From: an uncultured Prevotellaceae bacterium
Lineage (GTDB): Bacteria > Bacteroidota > Bacteroidia > Bacteroidales > Bacteroidaceae
Assembly (NCBI GenBank): GCA_902786665.1
Contig: CADADN010000035.1
Span: 1 to 64,000 of the forward strand
Length of the DNA: 64,000 bases
Direction of reading: 5' to 3'
Shown here: in pieces, positions 10,101 to 16,722 of the stretch
How the letters are laid out: every line of letters begins with the position of its first letter
How positions within the stretch are numbered: position 1 is the stretch's first letter
Program-made: the position numbers and the translations under genes
Notes under the pieces: model-generated
The model's input: only the letters and a program-made list of their open reading frames with translations
What the model was told of the DNA's origin: nothing
Databases searched by the model: none

Positions 10101-10554
10101 CTTTGACAAGAAGTCGGAACAGACGTCTTGGGCAACGGTTTCCACACAATCGATGCGGCGTGTCACCGACATTGGAGATGCGTCGATGGGAATGACAGTG
10201 AAAAGGGAAATCCTCAATGACAACACGATGCTGAAAGTTGGCGACAAGGTCAAAGTGCGCATCACCATCGAAGCCGACCAAGACTATGACTTCGTACAGG
10301 TTGTCGATAAGAGAGCGGCATGCATGGAGCCGGTGGATATCATCAGTGGCTATCGGAACGGGTGCTACCAGGTGAAGAAAGACAATGTCACCCAGTATTA
10401 TTTCACACGTCTGAGGAAGGGAACGACCACCATTGAGACAGAGTATTACATCGACCGTGCCGGTCGATATGAAACCGGCACATGCACGGCACAATGCGCC
10501 TACTCGCCCGCTTTCTCCGCACGGGCAGCCTCTATCACCGTCGATGCGGAATGA
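4177..10554 (+). CDS. Alpha-2-macroglobulin-like protein with STN and SusC-like segments
   Basis: A 2125-residue exported protein. Order of parts: signal peptide (1-19); an STN-type domain (about 24-92), as found at the N-terminus of FecA-type receptors; a carboxypeptidase-regulatory-like domain (about 98-168); a long region leading to an MG2-type macroglobulin domain with YTDRAIYRPGQKVN near residue 680; a second carboxypeptidase-regulatory-like domain (about 1225-1300) followed by EEVVVVGYGTQKKK (VVVVGYG at 1302-1308), the hallmark of SusC-like TonB receptors; an A2M domain with TWRFLGMAHD near 1400; and a helical TED-like domain (about 1570-1900, CSDGGWAWWKG near 1685). Alpha-2-macroglobulins trap proteases. 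The thioester CxEQ expected near residues 1575-1590 is absent, so it probably does not act by covalent capture. No beta-barrel follows the SusC-like part. It is probably a periplasmic or envelope-attached protein. Confidence 0.9.
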   Translation: MKRNFFLLLSLFCLTLSHAQTVSHEFNDVSLSDALLTLENDCDTITVNFIYQELEDFIVTTNIQDATVLQAVKQVCGNLPIRVTQLNTDIFVECTQKDTIRFIGQVLDTRRHPLPHATVVLLSANRDTLNQATTNADGYFVIPSLERQAFVKVSHPMCDTFEKFYNHDEFDVITLTAASVEHPAVDETAEQTENPAIHRSYHSLWRQAYKHSVADLPRSQLDVLNIIRTKARKENNHGMMTTAELMRASIIKELEPDSLPSIVHEIMEEERLAESNNPLLATAYQVILLNMPPVKGIDATQFEPFREKIMANTPLLAASQDEMFCPLVSIGDDGGIFGNDLLSVVGMQTHNYQLLHDHYGKLGNRRAEMLTALWMLDKNYHDSRGCIISDKQNHYLTQLDSLCTQYADLPECCEIAILRYKAMCEKKDVTVEEKMQYIDTALQRWGEWRNANELRNERTELTEPMMSVEIGEARLLPDSSRVIRFHQVRNVREVTLRISRLDISPQKIQSVAGRELTKYEYRQLLEKTQPVEVATYKKEIHISNDFECVEDSMRMPGLPVGRYLAECYAEGCTFDTLRYQLMVSDVFMLLEPLPKRKTKVVVVRGSTGQPLPGAKVTYYNWKKEKTRTANGKGELIVRSKNGGRFHAAVEGDEYAPTATLYSSFSGASWRGKQKRINIYTDRAIYRPGQKVNVAMVAFQNKANKEIISLKKKRLTIHVTDPNYTKVADTTLVTDEFGTASFAFDIPTDRMNGDYRISVSAGRHCHGFLLVKVEEYKIPTFSVELATMAEAEIAGDTILLPGHAKAFSGAQVPHAQVCYTVEQKRGQMTRSMNWNVAFKDTIQTDADGGFKVKIPVVVQKVEDTEDQWSFRVKAVVTDLGGESHEAERTIPMKDKERLFNILLQEKKMEMGKPMAVTLDMKDRWMEPVDTMVEYYVDTPDEKHTAKTNESIQLVECDALRLSGVHTLYAVCGNDTTKAQFHVVNYDDVRPGTFTKECFAQSATRFPDDGGEVRVQLGTSMEDVYVIYDIFADNKHLEGGSFTLSNQMYNRKFVYQPEYGSGLCLTFAFVKDGVVYTEKALIEAPLTDHSLQMKWETFRDRLTPGQKEEWTLRITHPDGTPAKAQLLSVLYDAALDKLKEHDWWANSQMLGFHTSNTEWHYDRFGLSSRKMLPKVRLRNPVKPLDFSHFNYDLLSMQANETTLAEIAKVSKVMNKGKRRYGKRGYLMGIVVDETGEPVIGATIIPSRSGKGTITNIDGEFEIKTTEDAYVKVSYVGYLSQTVMIHNGTYAVIELTEDNNALEEVVVVGYGTQKKKTLAGSIRVRGASSEKFSAPVIKYDQEVKTLPADDDEQKEANADVLMTLRENMEETAFFQPSLVSSDDGMMKIQFTLPESVTTWRFLGMAHDQNMNIGRMDCTAIAQKDVMVQPNMPRFVRKGDHATIVARIANISATPKDGTAEMVLSDAETGEVVYTEKKDFHIDGNTTTSIPFSFIPGEDSEMLTCRTMVSGTNFSDGEQRWLPVLPDREMTIDSHVFTLHAPGQTVVDVDSMMTGSLPSSRKMMIEYTENPSWMMVLAMPTYTARPNDDAISQAVALYANIVGGSIMNASPSTMQRLRQWDDKDTSRNPFISELEKNEEIKEMLLRETPWTISAQSETSMRRSLVEFFDQQTMKKRIDKATSRLKDLQCSDGGWAWWKGMPSSEYATLAVMETLARLHANLTTSLNKSGVKYDLERMLEKGMQYLDKVAVEQVFEMKEDEKTLVEANKKPRSTRSATILLPTEELLHYLYISSLLDNHPDSDVLDAREYLLDYVRNKNLDLTIYGKAVFAVIMAKNGQEEKAHDYLKSLKEYAVTSPDKGMYFDTPKAYYSWCDYRIPTVTMAIEALQMVEPEDKETVELMRKWLLSQKRVQQWDCELNAVNAIQAFFGDDKMEMEERLENRAPATISLGGKAIDAGTAIEGLGYVRMVVTDSVGGKLCFDKKSEQTSWATVSTQSMRRVTDIGDASMGMTVKREILNDNTMLKVGDKVKVRITIEADQDYDFVQVVDKRAACMEPVDIISGYRNGCYQVKKDNVTQYYFTRLRKGTTTIETEYYIDRAGRYETGTCTAQCAYSPAFSARAASITVDAE

Positions 10555-10566
10555 AATGTTCGATGA

Positions 10567-12381
10567 CTATCGGAAGAAGGGGAATCCATTGAATTGGGGC
10601 ATGGTAATTTCCTTCAGTTCCTGAACATGAGGCTTAAAATCCTTGTCAAAACGCTCAATGTTGCGATCAAGGAAGGCAAGACGATTGAGCAGCCATTCTC
10701 TCAACACCGCTATTTCCTCATCATAGGAACTTACACGATAAGCGGCATACCAGCCTATGGCATCGCCAAAACCACCAAATCCATCCATGGAGAAACCATC
10801 CATGGATGGGAAGCCGCCGAATCCCCCGGCGATGGAATCGTTACCCATGGGCGGGAAAGCGCCGAACGGGAAGCCGCCGAATCCCCCGGCGATGGAATCG
10901 TTGCCCATAGGCGGGAAAGCGCCGAACGGGAAGCCATGGGTTCCTCCGGCGATGGAATCTTTGCCCATCTGCGGGAAGCCACCGAACGGGAAGCCGCGAA
11001 ATCCCCCGGGGATGGAATCGTTGCCCATCTGTGGGAAGCCACCGAACGGGAAGCCGTGGGTTCCTCCGGCGATGGAATCGTTGCCCATAGGCGGGAAAGC
11101 GCCGAACGGGAAGCCGTGGGTTCCTCCGGCGATGGAGTCGTTGCCCATAGGCGGGAAAGCGCCGAACGGGAAGCCGCCGAATCCTCCAGAAACGGGGTTT
11201 TTCTTCTGTTCTTCACTCACCAATAATTCCGGATACTTCTCAAAATGGCGACCTGCATACGGGCTGAGCAATTTCGCCTGCGTGCTGACATACTTGTTGA
11301 TGGCCTTGTCGCTCAATATGCCTTTTCTCAAAGACTTGTAACGTGTTTTAACGGCTTTTCGGAACGATGGGTCTTGCAGCAGTCGTTGCCACAGTGCAGG
11401 TGTGGGTTGGGTGTTGCCGCCTTCAAAACACCATGCCTCGATGTTGTCGGCATTGCAGAAATTACAGTTTCCATATGCCAGATTGTAGTCCCACACGGGG
11501 CCTGCGAAAAGTTTTCCGATGCTGCCATCCTCCTTGTCCTTCTCCTTGTAAAAATATGCGCTTCGCTTATATCCGTCTGCATTCAGGCTTAACTCGGTAT
11601 GGATGAAATAATCGACGAATGATGGGACGTCGATATAACGAGCATATCCCCATTGGGGGTCGGTGAAATGCTCAGACTGTATGGTCAGCTCGACAGAGTC
11701 GATGAAGGCCTCAATATATGCCAATTGTTCAGCTTGCAGGTTTTTCTTTTTCGGATAGATGCACGACCAAACGATTTGACTGGTCATGATGCCTTCTCCT
11801 ATCCCCGGCACTTTCGAGGTGAACGTAGCATCATCCTGGTCATAGGCATCTATACGAAGGATGTAGCCGCCGGTCAGTTCGCGTCCCTCCACATCGGTCT
11901 TTTTCAATTTTGAGACATTCACCCGTTGTTCTCCTCGCTTGATGGCCTCGCAGAGGATGTAAATGCCACGGTAATCGTCATCGACATATAGTTCCACCAT
12001 TTTCGTTCTTGGTCCCCAATGCCCCATGTCTCTCCAGAGTTGGAATGCAAAGGGGTCTCTCATCATCGACACGTCATTGTAGGGAGCGAGCAACACCCAT
12101 TGGCTGTGTGCTGGCATCCCCAACAAGGGAAAGTCTTTTTCATCACCCTTCTCGTCACGTAGTTCAATGGTATATTTTTTCTGGTTGAAGCTGAGCGAAC
12201 TGTTTCCTCTCAGTTTGATGCCGATGGCCCCGTCGTAGTCGCCGGCTTGCATCCGTGCCGGCACTTTCTTCCTGTTGTCAATAGTTGTAGTGGTTGAGAT
12301 TCTCACTACGGGCAGCTTTGTAGCCGCCATCAATGTCATGGCAGCAAAGACCACCATGGCCAACATTCCAATTCTTTTCAT
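10567..12381 (-). CDS. CotH-like kinase-family protein with 20-residue repeats
   Basis: A 604-residue protein with signal-like N-terminus MKRIGMLAMVVFAAMTLMAA, followed by a CotH domain. Visible CotH hallmarks are RGNSSLSFNQKKYTIEL, FPLLGMPAHSQWVLLAPYND, the MRDPFAFQLW helix and GPVWDYNLAYGN. CotH proteins are atypical kinases that phosphorylate proteins; the target here is unknown. After the domain comes a linker of about six copies of a 20-residue Gly/Phe/Pro-rich unit like FPFGAFPPMGNDSIAGG, then a short helical tail. The frame extends upstream to 12564, but the signal peptide and the -7 box TAACTTTG (complement of 12427-12434) favour the Met at 12381. It converges with the alpha-2-macroglobulin-like gene, 12 bp apart. 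Confidence 0.88.
   Translation of the reverse strand: MKRIGMLAMVVFAAMTLMAATKLPVVRISTTTTIDNRKKVPARMQAGDYDGAIGIKLRGNSSLSFNQKKYTIELRDEKGDEKDFPLLGMPAHSQWVLLAPYNDVSMMRDPFAFQLWRDMGHWGPRTKMVELYVDDDYRGIYILCEAIKRGEQRVNVSKLKKTDVEGRELTGGYILRIDAYDQDDATFTSKVPGIGEGIMTSQIVWSCIYPKKKNLQAEQLAYIEAFIDSVELTIQSEHFTDPQWGYARYIDVPSFVDYFIHTELSLNADGYKRSAYFYKEKDKEDGSIGKLFAGPVWDYNLAYGNCNFCNADNIEAWCFEGGNTQPTPALWQRLLQDPSFRKAVKTRYKSLRKGILSDKAINKYVSTQAKLLSPYAGRHFEKYPELLVSEEQKKNPVSGGFGGFPFGAFPPMGNDSIAGGTHGFPFGAFPPMGNDSIAGGTHGFPFGGFPQMGNDSIPGGFRGFPFGGFPQMGKDSIAGGTHGFPFGAFPPMGNDSIAGGFGGFPFGAFPPMGNDSIAGGFGGFPSMDGFSMDGFGGFGDAIGWYAAYRVSSYDEEIAVLREWLLNRLAFLDRNIERFDKDFKPHVQELKEITMPQFNGFPFFR
10811..11190 (-). repeat. 60-bp in-frame tandem repeat in CotH-like gene
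   Basis: A 60-bp unit is repeated slightly more than six times with few differences. It encodes 20 residues of the type GNDSIAGGxxGFPFGxFPxM. Differences between copies are mostly in two or three codons (THG, FGG or FRG; AGG or PGG), so the expansion looks recent. Because 60 is a multiple of three, copy-number changes keep the frame. Confidence 0.95.
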
Positions 12382-12426
12382 CAATAACACTATTGCTAAA
12401 ATGAGTCTAGTTGATAATACACACTG

Positions 12427-12434
12427 CAAAGTTA
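12427..12434 (-). promoter_or_regulatory. -7 box upstream of CotH-like gene
   Basis: TAACTTTG on the minus strand matches TAnnTTTG. No convincing -33 TTG was found at the usual spacing. The start at 12381 is about 46 bp downstream. Confidence 0.45.
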
Positions 12435-12574
12435 TAAAAAAAATGAAACGATGCGAGTGGAATGGCATAAAAACAACTGATTTTACCAAATGATTTTTCA
12501 TTCTGCACAAGAAATGACAGAAAAGGATGATGACTTTTGTAAGCCTTTTCCTCACGAAAACCATTATTTTGCAC

Positions 12575-12582
12575 TATATTTG
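12575..12582 (+). promoter_or_regulatory. -7 box upstream of small lipoprotein gene
   Basis: TATATTTG matches TAnnTTTG and lies about 105 bp before the start at 12687. The -33 region is weak. Confidence 0.45.
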
Positions 12583-12686
12583 CACATTGAATCATTGGGA
12601 CCATGTGAATCACAGGAACCGGTTTTTAGATTCATCAATCGTAACAAACATCTTTAACCATTTATCAAATTTTAATGTTGACACAT

Positions 12687-13148
12687 ATGAGAAAGACCAT
12701 TATCAGCATCGCCATCGCAGCAATGGCAGTCTTGATGGTATCGTGTGGAAGCGCAGGTTACATCTTCTCCGTACAGAACAACATCACCGGTACGACAGGT
12801 TCTGCCAACTGCCATATTCCTGAACTCGGCGCTCCCATGTCATTCAAGGTGACAGGCAGTGGCGACATCCTTGACATTACAGCCACGGTCAAAGTGAAAC
12901 ACGGCAAAGAATCAGAACTAGCAGACCACCCCCTAGCAACAACCGAACTTTGGATTAGCGGCCGTCAGGACGACAACAATGACACCAAGATTATCCTCAC
13001 TGCTGACGACAAGATGCAGAAGGAAATCATCGAGTGGCTCAGCAAACCAGCGGGCACAGAACTCGACATCATCTTCAAAGGCAGGGTGCCCAAGGCCGAC
13101 CTTGACAAGTTGAACGCCAAGGAATGCACCAATACATTGGTAATCTAA
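12687..13148 (+). CDS. Small lipoprotein of unknown function
   Basis: A 153-residue protein with a lipoprotein signal (MRKTIISIAIAAMAVLMVSCGS; Cys after LMVS). The mature part includes SANCHIPELGAPMSFKVTGSGDI and a predicted beta-rich fold, ending in a short acidic helix. It is not a family I can name. The ATG at 12687 was preferred to one 12 bp upstream because it opens a standard lipoprotein signal. It is monocistronic, convergent with the GH51 gene, and separated from it by a bidirectional hairpin. Confidence 0.75.
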   Translation: MRKTIISIAIAAMAVLMVSCGSAGYIFSVQNNITGTTGSANCHIPELGAPMSFKVTGSGDILDITATVKVKHGKESELADHPLATTELWISGRQDDNNDTKIILTADDKMQKEIIEWLSKPAGTELDIIFKGRVPKADLDKLNAKECTNTLVI

Positions 13149-13174
13149 CTCACAAGAAACATTTTCAAGTTAAC

Positions 13175-13209
13175 AAGAGAGTGGATGTCGTAAAAACATC
13201 CACTCTCTT
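13175..13209. terminator. Bidirectional terminator hairpin
   Basis: Arms 13175-13188 and 13196-13209 pair perfectly over 14 bp around a 7-nt loop and are followed by a T-rich stretch. It lies between the convergent lipoprotein and GH51 genes. Confidence 0.85.
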
Positions 13210-13253
13210 CTTTCTTGCCTAGGCATTGCCTTGGTTCATTCTTTTCAGGACTG

Positions 13254-15257
13254 TCATTCAACCACCAACACCGTGATGGAATATGGAGCCAGCGTCACGG
13301 GGAACTGCTTGCCCACCTTCTGTGAAGACTCCTGTGGCACGATGTTGCGAGGATTGTCAATGGAATTGGTGTCTTCAGGTCGAGCGGACTTCAACTCAAT
13401 CTTCTTGGCTTTCGACTTCACCTTCTTGACACCCTCCAACTTGATGTTGAGTTTCTGGGCATCGCCAACAGTGTTGACCATTTTCAAGTAAATCCTGCCC
13501 GTCTTTGCATCCATGGTTGCCGTATAGAAGACAGCATTCGCCTCGTCGTTGCGGTCTAGTTTTTGCTTGGGAATGTCGACTGCTTCCACCGGCACGATAC
13601 GATTCCCCAAAAACTTCGAGAACATCACCTGTGCCCAATACGAAGGCGAGCCATAGGACTCCAACACGTCATAACCAATCAAGTCGCTTTGCCACTGCAT
13701 GGCACCGGGTTCCACGTTGACAAACAGCGGTGCGTAGCACGACATCACACAGATGTCAGAATTGCGTTCCATGCAACTCATCCACGCCGCATCGCCAAGT
13801 GCCGCATTCATATTGGTCGTAGGAGAACCTTCGCGGGTAGCCCATTCCCCACAGAAAATCTTCGGACCTGAACGGTCGTAACGGTCATACTGGAAAGCAT
13901 TACGATACATATCGAACGCATTGCGATAGTAATGCTCATCAATCACATCGACAACGGGAGCAGGGATGTCTTTCGATTTCAAGGCATTGTAACCAACCGT
14001 AGAGATGATTTGGAGTTGGGGGTAACGTGCCTTGATGGCCTCATAGAACATCTTGAAACGATTGGGATAACTGCCGCTACGGTCGAAGAAATCCTCGTTT
14101 CCAATTTCCACATAGTGAAGCGGGAATGGCTCGGGATGGCCGTCACGTGCTCGTACAGCCCCCCATTTGGTGGTTTTGGCATCCCCCATGACATATTCGA
14201 TTTCATCCAACGCATCCTGGATGAAAGGTTTCACATATTCGCCATCGAGATGGTCGCCATTCAACACATATCCTGCAAAGACACCCACCACGGGTTCAGC
14301 ACCTACATCCTCTGCCCACTGCAAGAATTCCAGCAGTCCGAGACCATCGGAGGAACGATAGCCCCACGGACTCTGATGACCAGGGCGCTCGTCGGGATTC
14401 CCTATCGTCTGCTTCCAGTCGAAGCGGTTGGCGAAATTGTTACCTTCCAGATAATTGCCACCAGGGAATCTCAGGAACTTTGGTCGCATCTCGGCCATCA
14501 TCTCCATCAAGTCGATGCGCAAGCCATTCTTGCGGTCCTTGAAACTGGGTGCATACAAGGTCACACGAGTCAGTTCGATGCTTCCCGCCTCGCCGGCGAT
14601 GATGAAAAGCCGAGCATCCTTTGTGACCGCCTGATTGTCGGAAGTGGTCAGCTGATACTCCAACCTTTTCCACTCGTTGGTGAAACCGCTCACCTTCGTC
14701 TCCGCATAAGTCGTACTGCCATCGGCGCTCTTCAGCGCGATGGTCAGCGATTTCAGACCGACGGGTGGAGTGTCCTGATTGTTGCGTGCTTCCGGCAGCT
14801 TCACATAGAGCGCTCCCTTGAACGTTGTGCTCTTTCTGATTGGGAAGCCCCAATAGCCTTCACTGACAATTCCAAGCCCCGCTTGTTCAAAATCCACGAC
14901 GAGGGTGGTAGTGATGGCATTGTTGATGCCCCCTTGGCGGTTCTGTCGCACCCGCACTTTCAGTGTATCTGTTAGTTGCCAACGGTCTGGCCTCACCGTC
15001 AAACGAGGAGCATTCGGATCTTGTCGGTTTCCTCTGCGCCCACCCCTTGGATTGAACATGTCAGTAAACGAAGGATTAGGCACCAGTTGCGTATAGAGGC
15101 CACCTTCATACGAATAGTTGATTTCTTCTGTCATCAGTCCATAAAGCATGGGACTCACTTCCGTTTCAGCCTTGTCAAGCCGAAGCGTCAATTGTTGTGC
15201 TTGGAGCATCAGGGCGTTGGAGCACAACATCGCAATCATTACCAATGTATTTTTCAT
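13254..15257 (-). CDS. Secreted alpha-L-arabinofuranosidase, GH51-like
   Basis: A 667-residue exported enzyme expected to release terminal arabinofuranosyl groups from plant arabinans or arabinoxylans. It has a signal peptide (1-20), a carbohydrate-binding-like beta-sandwich (about 90-240) and a clan GH-A barrel (about 250-560). The likely acid/base is Glu384 in YVEIGNED and the nucleophile Glu471 in FCGEWAT. LRFPGGNYLEGNNFANRFDWK matches the GH51 substrate-binding segment. A C-terminal beta domain ends at LAPYSITVLVVE. It has its own promoter at 15307-15338 and no polysaccharide-utilisation partners (no SusC/SusD) nearby. Confidence 0.9.
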   Translation of the reverse strand: MKNTLVMIAMLCSNALMLQAQQLTLRLDKAETEVSPMLYGLMTEEINYSYEGGLYTQLVPNPSFTDMFNPRGGRRGNRQDPNAPRLTVRPDRWQLTDTLKVRVRQNRQGGINNAITTTLVVDFEQAGLGIVSEGYWGFPIRKSTTFKGALYVKLPEARNNQDTPPVGLKSLTIALKSADGSTTYAETKVSGFTNEWKRLEYQLTTSDNQAVTKDARLFIIAGEAGSIELTRVTLYAPSFKDRKNGLRIDLMEMMAEMRPKFLRFPGGNYLEGNNFANRFDWKQTIGNPDERPGHQSPWGYRSSDGLGLLEFLQWAEDVGAEPVVGVFAGYVLNGDHLDGEYVKPFIQDALDEIEYVMGDAKTTKWGAVRARDGHPEPFPLHYVEIGNEDFFDRSGSYPNRFKMFYEAIKARYPQLQIISTVGYNALKSKDIPAPVVDVIDEHYYRNAFDMYRNAFQYDRYDRSGPKIFCGEWATREGSPTTNMNAALGDAAWMSCMERNSDICVMSCYAPLFVNVEPGAMQWQSDLIGYDVLESYGSPSYWAQVMFSKFLGNRIVPVEAVDIPKQKLDRNDEANAVFYTATMDAKTGRIYLKMVNTVGDAQKLNIKLEGVKKVKSKAKKIELKSARPEDTNSIDNPRNIVPQESSQKVGKQFPVTLAPYSITVLVVE

Positions 15258-15306
15258 ACGTTTTCAGGGAATAAAGTGATAAAAAAGATAATTGATGTCA
15301 TATCTG

Positions 15307-15338
15307 CAAATATAGTGGTATTTTTTTGATTTTCCAAA
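15307..15338 (-). promoter_or_regulatory. Promoter for GH51 gene
   Basis: On the minus strand TTTG (complement of 15335-15338), a 20-bp spacer and TATATTTG (complement of 15307-15314). The gene start is about 50 bp downstream. Confidence 0.75.
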
Positions 15339-15550
15339 TAATACATCGCATTCCCTACTTTTTTTTCAACAACCCAAGCTTTTTTCTGCTATTACGAAGA
15401 AAATTGACAAAGCAATCGTCTCACTATTTTCGTCATAGTGAAGATACATTTAGCAATTACAAAAATGAAGGACAAAAGTCAACTCATACATCAACCAAGG
15501 TGATTCGTACATCGGGTAACCTTTTTATGACAGAATTGAAGAAAATCATG

Positions 15551-15558
15551 TATCTTTG
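15551..15558 (+). promoter_or_regulatory. -7 box upstream of YkuD-like gene
   Basis: TATCTTTG, an exact TAnnTTTG match, lies about 40 bp before the start at 15597. No clear TTG was found at the expected -33 position. Confidence 0.6.
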
Positions 15559-15596
15559 CATCAGAAGAACAAAATAGTAATAAAAAAGTAACAGCG

Positions 15597-16217
15597 ATGA
15601 AGAAAAGACTGATAAAAAGGACACTAAGGACCATAGGGATTGCTTTCACCTCATGCATCATCCTGTCCTTTTGCATTCCCAAAGGTGGACCAGACTTGGA
15701 GGTGTTTGACAACAATCACGAACGAATCCACAAAAGCAAGACGTCATATGAAATCCTTGTGGACTTCTCGAAACCATCCTGTGAGGACAGGTTGTTTATT
15801 TACGACGCATCCAACAAAGGGAAGTTGGTTTACTCAGGAGTGGTCCTCCATGGATTAGGAGGCAAAAGCACCCCATCAAAACCAGAGTTCAGCAACAAGG
15901 TAGGCAGCAACTGCTCCTCTCTCGGTGAATACACCCTTGAAGGAATAGTAAAAATGAAGAGTGGAATGGGAGCCATCAAACTCAAGGGATGGAGCGACAC
16001 CAACACCAACGCGGAGGTACGGGGCATATACATCCATCCCAGCATCATGGCCACAATGCTGCCATTCAACCTGCCCAATGCGAATTTCCCACTGACAAAA
16101 GCCAGTGAAGGATGTTTTGCCGTGAGCTATCATACTTATCATGCCATCAAGAAATACATGAATGCTGACAAGAGTGCAAATTGCAAAACCACGTTGATAG
16201 CATATGATGGTGAATGA
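15597..16217 (+). CDS. L,D-transpeptidase-like protein (YkuD_2 type)
   Basis: A 206-residue exported protein with an N-terminal hydrophobic segment (about 10-26). The catalytic domain carries the paired motif of the YkuD_2 murein L,D-transpeptidase-like family: His147 in GIYIHPSI and Cys173 in SEGCFAVS. GSNCSSLGEYTLEG lies at the expected upstream position. Family members are thought to form or edit peptidoglycan cross-links in the periplasm. It could be lipid-anchored, but the candidate lipobox is poor. It is followed 80 bp later by a small unknown gene with its own -7 box. Confidence 0.85.
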   Translation: MKKRLIKRTLRTIGIAFTSCIILSFCIPKGGPDLEVFDNNHERIHKSKTSYEILVDFSKPSCEDRLFIYDASNKGKLVYSGVVLHGLGGKSTPSKPEFSNKVGSNCSSLGEYTLEGIVKMKSGMGAIKLKGWSDTNTNAEVRGIYIHPSIMATMLPFNLPNANFPLTKASEGCFAVSYHTYHAIKKYMNADKSANCKTTLIAYDGE

Positions 16218-16282
16218 AAAAGACAAGTGGTCGTAGCATCAGTTTTTCTCATCATCCCTGTAGACATAAGGCAAATAATGAT

Positions 16283-16290
16283 TACCTTTG
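16283..16290 (+). promoter_or_regulatory. -7 box abutting a start codon
   Basis: TACCTTTG matches TAnnTTTG and ends 6 bp before the ATG at 16297. If used, transcription would begin at or next to that ATG. The alternative is that translation starts at the in-frame ATG at 16324. Confidence 0.45.
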
Positions 16291-16296
16291 CACATC

Positions 16297-16611
16297 ATGA
16301 CACTACCAAAATTCATCATCACCATGGATGGCCATCTGCGCATGGGAATGGTCAATCAGCACAAGGACCTGCTGCAACCAGGCGACCAATGCATCGGCGG
16401 CGGCTACTACTATATCGACTACACCTCCAACCGCATCATCCTCGACCGCTCATCGTATGACTTCGGGAAACCTAAATGGCACCTGCTCGACACGCTCGTG
16501 GTTCCTGAGGCATACAGGGGAATGAGGATGGTGTATTGTTACGACGACAACTATCATGACGACTTCGACATAACAGGTGAATTACAAATTGAGTACACCT
16601 GCAAGGTGTGA
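16297..16611 (+). CDS. Small protein of unknown function
   Basis: A 104-residue soluble protein (MTLPKFIITMDGHLRMG). The sequence includes HKDLLQPGDQCIGGGYYYIDYTSNRIILDRSSYDFGKPKW and an acidic segment CYDDNYHDDFD. I cannot assign a function. Compact Gly, Tyr and Asp-rich small proteins of this style occur in Bacteroidales. There is no signal peptide. The -7 box at 16283-16290 lies so close to ATG 16297 that either the mRNA is nearly leaderless or the ATG at 16324 is the true start. A strong terminator follows. Confidence 0.65.
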   Translation: MTLPKFIITMDGHLRMGMVNQHKDLLQPGDQCIGGGYYYIDYTSNRIILDRSSYDFGKPKWHLLDTLVVPEAYRGMRMVYCYDDNYHDDFDITGELQIEYTCKV

Positions 16612-16644
16612 AGATTGTTTGCCCCTGCCATATCAACGGACAGT

Positions 16645-16682
16645 AAAAGTCGGCTTGACGTTATTTCGTCAAGCCGACTTTT
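16645..16682. terminator. Strong bidirectional intrinsic terminator
   Basis: Arms 16645-16660 and 16667-16682 pair perfectly over 16 bp around a TTATTT loop, with A- and T-tracts at the ends. It separates the convergent small gene (plus) and FISUMP gene (minus). Confidence 0.93.
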
Positions 16683-16722
16683 TGTCATGCAAGCCGATTG
16701 CTTGATTACGGACCGGTCTAAT

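Larger units (their letters stand above)
15258..15596. other. Divergent intergenic region
   Basis: This AT-rich region between the divergent GH51 and YkuD-like genes holds a promoter for each (15307-15338 minus; TATCTTTG at 15551-15558 plus). No gene or structured RNA was recognised in it. Confidence 0.6.

Noticed and set aside
13932-14975. 347-codon plus-strand frame
   Set aside because: It is entirely antisense to the GH51 gene; the His- and Arg-rich translation is typical of a shadow frame.
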